Shown in pieces: positions 20,662-28,899 of a DNA stretch of 64,000 nucleotides. Where the stretch lies: the NCBI RefSeq assembly GCF_000219625.1, contig NC_018198.1:310001-374000 (forward strand), read 5' to 3'. The number at the start of each line of letters is the position of its first letter. Positions within the stretch are counted from its first letter, which is position 1. The notes beneath the pieces were generated by a model. That model did no database searches. It was not told where the DNA came from and was given only the letters and a program-made list of their open reading frames with translations. Both the position numbers and the translations under genes were made by a program. This DNA comes from Zymoseptoria tritici IPO323 (taxonomy: Eukaryota > Ascomycota > Dothideomycetes > Mycosphaerellales > Mycosphaerellaceae).

Positions 20662-21217
20662 TCTGTTGTTCTGATGTTGCGATGGTCGGATGTGTTGTGT
20701 TGGCGTGTCCGTCGTGAAGAAGGCTGGAAATCATATCGTGGAACACGACTTCACTAGCGCGGTAACTTAGCCGCGAGCTTCTTCGGTCGGCCACAACACG
20801 ATGCACATCCTGACTAATCAGTACCTCGACAATGATATGGGAATGAGTCTGACTTTGGATGAAGAGTTGATGCCTTTCATGTTTGTTCTTCATTTCCAAA
20901 CCAGGCACCCCTCAATGCTGGATTTCTGCTCTGCTCTGCTCTTCAAGCAGCACGATGGCAGCCCTCGTCTTTGCATGTTCCCGTCTCGACACCGAAGATC
21001 ACCTTGATCATATTTTCTCCATCCTCATTAGCACTTTGCCACTCTCCTCCTTCCTTCGCAAACTGTCTCAACGATGTTCCGGTGTCATCGATGCCCGACC
21101 CCGTTGCCAAATCCAAGCACGCCCCTTTCGTTCCTGGCATCCAACAAATCGAGCCGACGTCAGGCGTACGCTCAGCAGCTCGTAACAACAAGACTGCTCG
21201 TGAAAAGCGCAAAGAGA
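20662..21217. other. Intergenic; no supported gene
   Basis: Short overlapping frames only. This is the presumed 5' region of the 438-codon gene. Confidence 0.4.
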
Positions 21218-21375
21218 ATGCCAAAGCGCATCATTTTGAAGAATGCTCAACAGCATCACTGTGGAGAATGCAGGGTGCATCGAGTGAGAAGGCCAAAGGG
21301 TATCGAATAAGAATGCCAAGTGGCATCGGAGTTGGTGAATGCAAAGTGCATCGATTGAGAATGCCAAGTAGCGTC
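21218..21375. repeat. Hairpin minisatellite, about seven units, 22-26 bp period
   Basis: Small inverted repeats recur at 21218, 21243, 21268, 21291 (weak), 21313, 21339 and 21361 (weak). Their sequences are ATGCcaaaGCGCAT, ATGCTcaacAGCAT, ATGCAgggTGCAT, ATGCCAagTGGCAT and ATGCAaagTGCAT. The stem bases differ between units, but both arms change together. The array lies immediately 3' of the stop (21415) of the next gene on the minus strand. Confidence 0.8.
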
Positions 21376-21414
21376 AGATCAGGAGAGAACATTGCGAACA
21401 GGCAGTATGCGATA

Positions 21415-22575
21415 TTACTGCTGGAGATCGGGTAGAACCCAATACTGCAGATCATTGCTTTGATATCCCTGACGTAGTGATGCGGGAAGAGGTACAGCCA
21501 TTGGTCTGAACTCGTTCCGGATCCTCACACAGATGAGATGATCTTTTTGACAAGTTGCACAGGTTTCATCTGGGAGATCCACATTGGGAACAGAGACCTT
21601 TGAAAGCTTGGTCCGTGCACATAATCCTTTGTCTTGCCGAACATCGCTGTTCTTGGACATCATGGCTGAAAATGCCTTTTTGTTGGCGCAGAAGACATCT
21701 GTCAGGTGTGGCTTGACCATGTCCTTAAATGACTGTGTCCAGGTCGACGCTGGCAATCTTTGATTGCTCGCTCCTTCGCTCCAGAACTCGAGGGCGTCAA
21801 ACATATCCTGTGCAGATGGCGGCGAAGCAGCTAATCTCTCGTCTGACTCTTGGACGGTAGACCTCCGTCCCTTGGCGTGCCGTTTGGGACGCGCAGGCAT
21901 GCTCGAGCCAGTCGTGATGTGGTTGGTATTCTGTTGTCCGGGGGTATGGCCTTGGACCTTTTCCGTGGGATGGGATTCCTCGGTGGACTGGGAACCCTCC
22001 ATGCGAGACCTCTTATTTGGGCGTACTTCTGACGTGGGAGGCTCAGGCAGAGGTGACTCAAGCCCATTTGTCACAAATTGTGAGCTATAGCTTTGAGAGT
22101 GTTTCGCTTGCGTTCCACTCGTCGGCGTTGGCGGCATCGATTGCGATACCGTCAGACTTGGAGGTCCTGAAGGCGCAGCAGAGGAAGGAATGCTGCCGAT
22201 GACTTGTTGTTTGAGTTGCCGGTTCTCTTTCGAAAGCTCAAAGTTTGTTGCCAGGATCTCTGAGGTGTCAATGTCGATGCGATGATCAACTTGATACCTG
22301 AGAGACTCGTTCTCTCCTTCGAGTTCCTTATACTTCGCCGTGAGCTGATCATGGGTATGTTTTAGTGTATTGTACGTCCCCTCATGTGAGGGCGTAGCAT
22401 CGATGGTATCTTGAAGCTGGCGGGATTTGTCCTGTTCGGCGGAGAGCTCTGCACGCACCCCAGATAGGAGTTTGTTGGCATCGTCGATCGCTTGATTCTT
22501 GAGTGCAACCTTGCCCGCATGCTCACCTTGCGTGAATTGCAAGGTGGAATTGGTCTCGTTAGCAATTGTCACCAA
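21415..22575 (-). CDS. Coiled-coil protein with C-terminal Cys-x2-Cys motif; 5' end displaced
   Basis: A 386-codon open frame. The first codon is TTG. Upstream the same frame is open to about 22850 but contains no ATG, and it overlaps a VID27 fragment in another frame, so the native start is missing or lies in a spliced exon. Residues 15-135 are coiled coil (AEQDKSRQLQDTIDATPSHE, LTAKYKELEGENESLRYQVD). A Ser/Pro-rich linker follows with two basic clusters (PNKRSRME, RPKRHAKGRRS) that could direct nuclear import. The C-terminal ~45 residues carry CATCQKDHLICVRIRNEF and MAVPLPASLRQGY, a short Cys-containing module I have no name for. No catalytic motif. Function unknown. Confidence 0.6.
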   Translation of the reverse strand: MVTIANETNSTLQFTQGEHAGKVALKNQAIDDANKLLSGVRAELSAEQDKSRQLQDTIDATPSHEGTYNTLKHTHDQLTAKYKELEGENESLRYQVDHRIDIDTSEILATNFELSKENRQLKQQVIGSIPSSAAPSGPPSLTVSQSMPPTPTSGTQAKHSQSYSSQFVTNGLESPLPEPPTSEVRPNKRSRMEGSQSTEESHPTEKVQGHTPGQQNTNHITTGSSMPARPKRHAKGRRSTVQESDERLAASPPSAQDMFDALEFWSEGASNQRLPASTWTQSFKDMVKPHLTDVFCANKKAFSAMMSKNSDVRQDKGLCARTKLSKVSVPNVDLPDETCATCQKDHLICVRIRNEFRPMAVPLPASLRQGYQSNDLQYWVLPDLQQ

Positions 22576-22864
22576 CAGCGTCCCCGGCGTTATCCTCTGC
22601 GCCTTCTTCCTCGAGTAGTTCCGCTTCTCCTTCTTCGTAGGCGCGTTAGATGACGAGTTGGTATTGGTAGTCTTGATTCGTGCGGCGAATGAAGGCGGCC
22701 GCGTCGGTGAAGATGAAGGCGGTCGCGTCGGTGAAGATGAGTTCGCTGTAGCCTTTGGGCGATCGTAGGCGCACGATAAACAGCTGTCCGTAGGGTAGTT
22801 CGGCGATGTTTTGCTTTTCGGAGTTGCCCCAGAGGTATAAGGAGAGCGACTTCAAGGCGAACAT
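22559..22864 (-). pseudogene. VID27: VID27 N-terminal fragment, copy A
   Basis: ATG 22864 opens MFALKSLSLYLWGNSEKQNI, followed by ELPYGQLFIVRLRSPKGYSE, LIFTDA, FIRRTNQDYQYQLVI, a TAA stop, then RAYEEGEAELLEEEGAE. This is the conserved N-terminus of fungal VID27 (GQL..VRP.SPKGY.ELIF.DA...IRRT...YQYQLV..R.YEEGEEELL), a protein of the vacuolar import and degradation pathway. The stop and a 24-bp internal duplication show it is broken. A second copy and the C-terminal part lie at 61.9-62.7 kb. Homology to that copy also covers ~25 bp before the ATG. Confidence 0.75.
22691..22738 (-). repeat. 24-bp tandem duplication inside VID27 copy A
   Basis: Two units at 22691-22714 and 22715-22738, one base different, duplicating the eight residues around FIFTDA. 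Copy B has a single unit here, so the duplication arose after the copies separated. Confidence 0.9.
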
Positions 22865-23019
22865 CGCTTCGTTTATTGACGGTATTGGTGGCGCATCACG
22901 AGGACGGGAGTGTCGAAGGGAGAGAGGTCTGGCGTGGGATCCAATGCACAACTCGTGCCACAACGGGCCTCTTTCCAACGTGGACGACGACATTTGTACT
23001 CGTACAAGCTTCGCTTCGA

Positions 23020-23876
23020 GCGGCAAGGAGCATATGACGGTGAGAGCGACATCCTGAGCTTCTCGGTCAATGCGGCAATATCCCTGTCCTTCTTGGCAAT
23101 CTCTTGATTCTTGTTTTCAATGATGGTGCCTCGCTGTGTACAAAGTTCACGCTGATTGTAGGTTTAACCTGTGACAAAGCTCTTGAAGTCCAGGACGAAC
23201 TTGCTGCCAAGAAAGTTAGCATCGCTCTGCTTGTCACGCTGGTCGACCTGCCTCAATCTGTCGGTGGCCGCGTTCACCACCGAGGTGGCTTTGTATTGAG
23301 CGTCTGCCACAATGCGTGAAGCACTCTCACGTGTGATATCGAGCTGTTCCTGTGACCTTTGCACCAGCTCGGAAGCGAGGTCCGGCAAAGCCCTGGCGGT
23401 TTCGGTAATCTTGGTGAACATCTTAAGTTAGTCCTGACGGGTCTCCGGCCTCTCTCGTTGACGCCTCGCCTGTCGACTGCTCGATTTCCGCTCCGGCAAC
23501 TTGTATCTAATCGGTCTCTTTGTCCTCAGTGGCAATCAAGGAATCAGCCGAGCTAGCTTGGGGCTGTCGCGCTGCGACGTCCTCAGAAGTGGATACAGGG
23601 GAGAATCCTTGGAACTTCGATTCGAATCCTTGACTTTGAGAGTCCGGTACTGTTCGGCTTTGCTTAGTGCCCGGCTCGTGTGTGGAAGATTGAGTCGGAA
23701 CTTCGGTCGAAGAGTCGTGATCGTCGAATCTCTCGTATCTCCGCGAGTGAAGAGAGGCCATGGGTGATGGTTCTCATCTCGGTGACGTCCTTGTTATTGA
23801 GGTCTTGAAGTTCTTGGTATGTCATTGGGCATGTATCATCATCGCTGTTGCTATCGTCTTCGTATTGTGTTGACAT
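23020..23876 (-). pseudogene. Broken acidic / coiled-coil gene
   Basis: ATG 23876 starts MSTQYEDDSNSDDDTCPMTY. A one-base shift near 23765 leads into a Ser/Gln-rich stretch (STEVPTQSSTHEPGTKQSRT) ending at TAG 23507. The same frame resumes with VAGAEIEQSTGEASTREAG and a TAA, and ORF 23421-23164 continues as an amphipathic helix (MFTKITETARALPDLASELV, ESASRIVADAQYKATS). A third stop is followed by a coil, NKNQEIAKKDRDIAALTEKL (to about 23040). Recurrent stops in one frame indicate decay of a single gene. The style resembles the neighbouring coiled-coil ORFs. Family unknown. Confidence 0.45.
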
Positions 23877-24734
23877 TTTGATGGCAACGATGTGTATTTG
23901 ATGAGCGTGGTGATGGGAAGGATAAGAGAAGGTCTGGAAGAGGAGATGTGATGCTCCATGGCTTTTCGAGACTGTGAGCCAGGAGCCATGTGAGAAAGTT
24001 ACGACCCAGCGCAAGTTCAACGACATCTCACCACCCCGACCGCACATCTCGAAGCACGCATTGACAACCCAGCTCACGTATTTTCGAGACAATGTCCAGC
24101 CTTTCGCACTTGACCGTCGCATCTGTATATCCTCCCATGATGATGTCGGTCGTTGCAGTCCGAGACCACATTATCATAGCACGACTGCCCATGGCGCGAC
24201 AGCCTGCTTTCCACACCCAGATCTCAACAGCAACAGAAGGCGACGACGACAAAAGATGGATGGCGTCTCGAATGTCGCAGTCATCCCAGTGTGATGAGGG
24301 TGAGTTGTCGTGGCAGCGGAAGGAGTATGGATAAGAGAACACGCAAAGTTTTAGGTGGAGGGCGGCGGCCATGCCCGCGGGGAATGAGCCGAAGGGACCA
24401 TATTTCGTACCGCATCGTGCCATTGCAAGGGAACAACATCCGCAATGCTTCCAGGTTGTTCAAGCTTGGAAACGGAATCAGTATCAGGTCATTGAACGGT
24501 CAATTCTCAACTACATTTTCAATGAGTCTATTTGATGCTGATCTCATTCCACCAAAGCAAGCCGCTGATCTGTCCACAGGTCCATTCTCCGACGTTCATG
24601 ACCATCCACGATGCCCTCCAACACATCCGACATGCGTCACCCTTCCCCTCCTTGCAGCGCAGGCAATGCAGAAGACACCGTCGCGAAAGACGCAGAGTCT
24701 GTATGACGCCGGACAAAGTGGAGAGCAATCTCGA
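23877..24734. other. Intergenic; no supported gene
   Basis: Short overlapping frames on both strands, none with motif or continuity. Confidence 0.4.
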
Positions 24735-25130
24735 GGCACAGAGATACCCAAGATGCCGCTTTTGAGAGGTACAGAGTTACCCAAGAGACTGCTTTGGAGA
24801 AATACAAGAGATACTCAGGAGCGATGTGTTGGAGAAGTACAGAGGTACCGTTGAGACTCGCTTGTAACAGGCGCAAAAGATGACCCACAAGGATTGCGAC
24901 AGAGATGTATAGACATACCCGTAAGACTCCGATGATGGAGCATTGAGACACTCAAAATGAGCATGGTATGGCGAGACAAGGCGATGTCTGATAGACTTCA
25001 TCGAAGGAGCGCAAATGCGCTCAGCAGCGGTGTCGCGAAGAGGCATAAAATACCCGGGAGACTTCATCGGAGTGCGAATGCGCTCAGAAGCGGTGGTGGG
25101 AAGGGAGGTATGAGGATACCCATGAGTGTT
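24735..25130. repeat. Two adjoining minisatellites with small dyads
   Basis: At 24735-24920 units spaced ~33-35 bp contain dyads such as GGTACagaGTTACC, GTACagagGTAC and ATGTatagACAT. At 24993 and 25059 a 66-bp unit beginning AGACTTCATCG is repeated, with CGCTCAG.AGCGGTG in both copies. The array lies just 3' of the stop of the 571-codon chromodomain gene. Confidence 0.7.
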
Positions 25131-25197
25131 GAGGTACAAAATGTACCAGGAGATGGAGAGGGTGTTGAGCCTTCCAAAGGAAGGCGCGCAGAGAATT

Positions 25198-26913
25198 CTA
25201 AGACTCTCCAGCCATGTATGGCTTGACCACGTCCTTGTTGTACTTGCTCAACTGGGCAATGGTCTGCTGCTGGGCGGTGATGGTCGCCGTCTGCTTAACG
25301 AGGACGGCCTCCAGCTTGTTCATTCGCTCCTCCATCGAGGTATCAGCCATGGACTTGGCCGGAGACTTCTGGGCAGCCACTTCTAGTGTATTGCAGCGCG
25401 CCTGAAGTTTCTCGATCTCATCGGACTGAGCCGAAGACTTCTTGGCAACGTTTTCCAACATCTTGCATCGCATCTGAAGTTTCTCGATCTGAGTGGCCAA
25501 GGAGTCTTCGTCTGGATCAGCCGAGCTCGTGTTCTGAACCTTCTCGAAATTCTCAACTTTCGTAATCATGTCGCCCACCCTCTTGCGAAGGGAGTCGTTC
25601 TGCGTTTTCATGAAAATGAAGGCATTGTCGTACTTCGCCGTGAGGGCAACGAGTTCTTGCTGGATCTGAGAGTCTTGCGATTCCCTACCATTCATGCTTG
25701 CCACCAATTTTGACCACTTGCCATCAATGGCAGAGTCGATGAAAGCTTGAATATCATCTGGCAGCGGCAGAGCCCGAAAGTTTGCTGCAAGTGCTTCAAA
25801 CTTGGACTGTATCTTGCTCATATGTTGCCCATGCATGGTATCCATGGCTGTTTGGAATTCTTGTGCAAACTTGAGTGTCCCATCTAGATTGGACTTTGAA
25901 TCGTCCAATTGCTTTTGAAACTTGTACATGTTGTCGTCAACCGCTTCAGACACATACTTCTTCGCGGCATTCTCAAGCTCGTAGTGGATCTGAGGTAGAA
26001 GCTGCTTCTGCTGGACCTGTGCCAGGACCTCCCTGTGACTTGCGCGAAGCTCCGTGGAGAAATTCTCAAGATCAACTACGAGCAGCTTGAGCCGCTTTAC
26101 TTCACACTGAACGATGCCGAATGTGTTGACACCATCTTCAAGACGAACTTCGGCGTTGTGGACAATGTTCTCAATCATGTCACCCCACTTCTTGATGCAC
26201 TCGGGAGCGATCTGTTGAAGTTGGACGGCGACGGTTGCGGAACCCATCTCCACGCTCTCTCGAATGCTGAGCAACTCTAAGGCGACGTCGACATTTTGAT
26301 TCTGCTCGAGACGTTGTTGGAAGCCCTCGAGCAGATCAACGCACTTTGCGCCTTCGGGCCAGGAAGAAGACAGCGGACGGTTGACTATGTCTAGAAAGAC
26401 CTGGTATCCCCTGCCTTGCGTGAGATAACCGAGCTTCTCTGGCGCGATTTGCCGGATGCGTATCTGCCACACGTTGGCGGCAACGGAACTGATATTATCA
26501 GTCGGCGAGCTATCGATGACTCGCTTTGGTCTTCGTCGTGGCGTTGATTGTGCTGGAGCTGGCGTCTCCTTGAGGACTTTCTTCGCAGCCGACTTTTGCA
26601 GCGTGCTCTTGCCCTTAGCACCGGTCTTCTCGGATTTCGCAGCCTGCTTCCTGATCCAGCTCTCGACGGCGAGCTCGTTAACGTGGTCTTTCGGTTCCCA
26701 AGTCGGCACGTATTGTTCGCCGGTTTTAGAGTCGTCTTCCCAATCAACGTAATACTTTGTCTTGGTCTCTCCGATGATGTCGCGGACTTTGTATTCCTTG
26801 TATTCCTTGTCCGGGTCGATCTGTCCGTGCGGATGCTTTGAGGGCCTTGAAGTGTTTCGCTTGATTCTTCGGCTAGTAGGAGATGTCACTGTCAGTCGCT
26901 TTCGCTTGGCCAT
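25198..26913 (-). CDS. Chromodomain / coiled-coil protein, 571 residues
   Basis: ATG 26913, uninterrupted to 25198. Residues 1-30 are basic (KRKR, RRIKR). Residues ~38-88 form a chromodomain: EYKEYKVRDIIGE, KYYVDWEDDSKTGEQYVPTW, EPKDHVNELAVESWI. Y41, W58 and W72 sit where aromatic-cage residues bind methyl-lysine in this fold. A Lys/Ala/Pro-rich linker follows, then ~400 residues of mostly helical and coiled-coil sequence (LRKRVGDMITKVENFEK, LQMRCKMLENVAKKS, LEAVLVKQTATITAQQQ). It is likely a nuclear chromatin-associated protein; that role is inferred from the domain. The gene has no integrase or reverse transcriptase, so it is not simply a chromovirus remnant. It lies 51 bp downstream of the preceding ORF on the same strand. 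Confidence 0.85.
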   Translation of the reverse strand: MAKRKRLTVTSPTSRRIKRNTSRPSKHPHGQIDPDKEYKEYKVRDIIGETKTKYYVDWEDDSKTGEQYVPTWEPKDHVNELAVESWIRKQAAKSEKTGAKGKSTLQKSAAKKVLKETPAPAQSTPRRRPKRVIDSSPTDNISSVAANVWQIRIRQIAPEKLGYLTQGRGYQVFLDIVNRPLSSSWPEGAKCVDLLEGFQQRLEQNQNVDVALELLSIRESVEMGSATVAVQLQQIAPECIKKWGDMIENIVHNAEVRLEDGVNTFGIVQCEVKRLKLLVVDLENFSTELRASHREVLAQVQQKQLLPQIHYELENAAKKYVSEAVDDNMYKFQKQLDDSKSNLDGTLKFAQEFQTAMDTMHGQHMSKIQSKFEALAANFRALPLPDDIQAFIDSAIDGKWSKLVASMNGRESQDSQIQQELVALTAKYDNAFIFMKTQNDSLRKRVGDMITKVENFEKVQNTSSADPDEDSLATQIEKLQMRCKMLENVAKKSSAQSDEIEKLQARCNTLEVAAQKSPAKSMADTSMEERMNKLEAVLVKQTATITAQQQTIAQLSKYNKDVVKPYMAGES

Positions 26914-26964
26914 TATGGGCGCCCGATGACGATGTCCCGGAATGCAATCTCTGCCATGGTTTGA

Positions 26965-27915
26965 TCAGTATCTTGTGCATTCCACCCTTGCCTGCCGGAG
27001 TGCATCCAAAAAGTCTGTATCCTTCCACATGCGAGGCTGTTCAACAACACCAGGCGTTTTCTTCAGCAGCTCGCGAGCTTTTGGGCCAGTGGTTGGATCC
27101 AGCTTGACGTTGAAGAGCTCGGACACGACATCATCCCCATCCTCATCAAGATCAGACCATGATTTTCGACTGTGAGAGTACTGAGCTTCCGGCCGCAGGT
27201 GCGTCCAGTCGATGTCAGCGGCCAGTGTGTATTGGAATCCATTTGGACCACCGAGAATGCGCTGCAAAGGATGCTTCTTCATGGCCGTGGCCGGTGGCAT
27301 GATCGACTTGCAAGTGATGGCCAGCTCGTTGAGGGCAGTCTTCAGCTTGGCTTTCTCTGCCGCCGCCTCGATCTGCTGCTCGGTGCGTTCCTTCGCAGCC
27401 TCGGCTTCGCGCTGTGCCTTCAGATCGTTCTCGATCTTCTGCTGCTCAGCCGCCCGCTTGTTTTGCAATCTCTTCTGATCCTTCTGTTTCTCATGTTTGG
27501 TCCTCTTCTTGAGCTTGGCTTGATCTCCAACGTCCACGTTCGAGTCCGGGTCAGAGTCAGGGCCATAGTCTATACCGTCCGACTCGGAGTCGTCGTCGGA
27601 TGGTACAGGTGCGGAAGAAGGCATGACATGTCTGGTTGACGCGTCGATGCTGAAGACCTTTTGCTTGCTTGAAGTCTCTGTTGCCGCGAGCGGCACCTCG
27701 TGAGACTCAGACGGCAGCGAGGTTGATTCTTGATGTTGCACTGTTTCTTGTTCATTTTGACTGCCGTCATCCTTGGACTTGGAGCCAGAGAGCTCCTCAT
27801 CGCCGTTGCCAGATGTAGCAGGAGGATTGACGGTGGTCGATTCTTTGTTTTCGTCGTTTTGAGTCTGCGGCATGGAGTATCTTGCATTCAGATTTGCGAA
27901 TCGGTGTACATTCAT
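26965..27915 (-). CDS. Charged coiled-coil protein, unrecognised
   Basis: ATG 27915, clean 316-codon frame. Residues 1-130 are Ser/Glu/Gln/Asp-rich and probably disordered (ESDGIDYGPDSDPDSNVDVG). Residues ~135-205 form a long single-helix or coiled-coil stretch of Lys/Glu/Ala/Gln (KKRTKHEKQKDQKRLQNKRA, EAAKERTEQQIEAAAEKAK). The last ~110 residues look folded (HPLQRILGGPNGFQYTLAAD, IDWTHLRPEAQYSH, VSELFNVKLDPTTGPKAREL). No known domain. Short spacing to the chromodomain gene and same orientation suggest possible co-regulation, but this is inference. Confidence 0.8.
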   Translation of the reverse strand: MNVHRFANLNARYSMPQTQNDENKESTTVNPPATSGNGDEELSGSKSKDDGSQNEQETVQHQESTSLPSESHEVPLAATETSSKQKVFSIDASTRHVMPSSAPVPSDDDSESDGIDYGPDSDPDSNVDVGDQAKLKKRTKHEKQKDQKRLQNKRAAEQQKIENDLKAQREAEAAKERTEQQIEAAAEKAKLKTALNELAITCKSIMPPATAMKKHPLQRILGGPNGFQYTLAADIDWTHLRPEAQYSHSRKSWSDLDEDGDDVVSELFNVKLDPTTGPKARELLKKTPGVVEQPRMWKDTDFLDALRQARVECTRY

Positions 27916-28208
27916 TGTGTGAGGAGTAAGATTGTGTAGCCTCGTTGTTGGCTTCTTATCATTATATCATGAGGCAAAGGCACGCCTCGACATAATCTCC
28001 AGACTCCGACTCAGACCAGCGTCCACACCTGAAATAGTGTTGATCGCCGCCATAAACTCGGCATCTGTCGGGCAAAATTGCACCCGTGACGTCCGTCTGC
28101 GTTGAGTCTTGAGTTGACTTGTACCTCAGACTCTCCGGTAAGTCTGCCTGAGTCCGAACGCCGGATCCTGCACAGTCTTTCTTCTTGATGCCGAGCTGGT
28201 ACATTGTC

Positions 28209-28829
28209 TTAGAGGATTGGGTGAGCTCGGTGTCTGGGCGAACGAGCGAGCTTTTGAGCTGCCGTCTCACGGAATTTGGGAGAATCGCCAGTAAGTTTGG
28301 AAAACTCGTTGACCATGAACGCGCATCTCCCGTCGTAGTCCACCTGCAGCAGTGCCAGTTTCGATTCATGCTCGGCCGCGTCTTTTCGTGCTTGTGTGCT
28401 GCGCTTCCATCCGGTAACTGTGACGTCGTCTCTCTCCAAGGCTAGGAATGCACCCGCAAGAGCTGTCTTGCCTGCCAGCGAAAGCTCTTCGGAGCAGTTG
28501 CTCTTAGTGTCCATCTTACCCGTCCCCTTCCGGCCTTGTTTGACGAGTGGTTGTTGTCGCTTGCGTGGAGTGCCCTTTGCTGTATAGGCAACTGTGTCCA
28601 GTCCGTCGCGTTGAAGTAGCTTGGCTGGGTCGCCGAACAGCTTCAGCTCGTGGTCTCCAAGTAGATATGCCGCGTTCTTGTCTTTGGCTGTCAGGATTTC
28701 CGTCGCTCGAGCAGGGTATATCTTTCCCGTCTTGTCGAACCAGTCGGGAGCCTCATTATGTCGGCTGTACGCTACCTCTGTCATGCCCTCGGACTTGTAT
28801 TTCCGGCCAATGCGCAACACGTCTTTCAA
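28209..28829 (-). CDS. Basic unrecognised protein, start unresolved
   Basis: The 206-codon frame begins at a TTG; it is open upstream to at least 28885 (SKTSYPKLDCANSNTALKD) without an ATG, so a 5' exon or upstream start is likely. It contains EAPDWFDKTGKIYPARATEI, LLGDHELKLFGDPAKLLQRD, a Lys/Arg cluster GTPRKRQQPLVKQGRKGTGK, and a helical C-terminus (FMVNEFSKLTGDSPKFRETA). No domain recognised. The basic middle could bind nucleic acid (speculative). It is the first of the run of minus-strand frames ending at 17.9 kb. Confidence 0.55.
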   Translation of the reverse strand: MKDVLRIGRKYKSEGMTEVAYSRHNEAPDWFDKTGKIYPARATEILTAKDKNAAYLLGDHELKLFGDPAKLLQRDGLDTVAYTAKGTPRKRQQPLVKQGRKGTGKMDTKSNCSEELSLAGKTALAGAFLALERDDVTVTGWKRSTQARKDAAEHESKLALLQVDYDGRCAFMVNEFSKLTGDSPKFRETAAQKLARSPRHRAHPIL

Positions 28830-28899
28830 GGCCGTGTTGGAATTCGCACAATCCAGTTTCGGGTATGAAGTTTTCGACTCAGCATGGCGGTGGTGGTGA

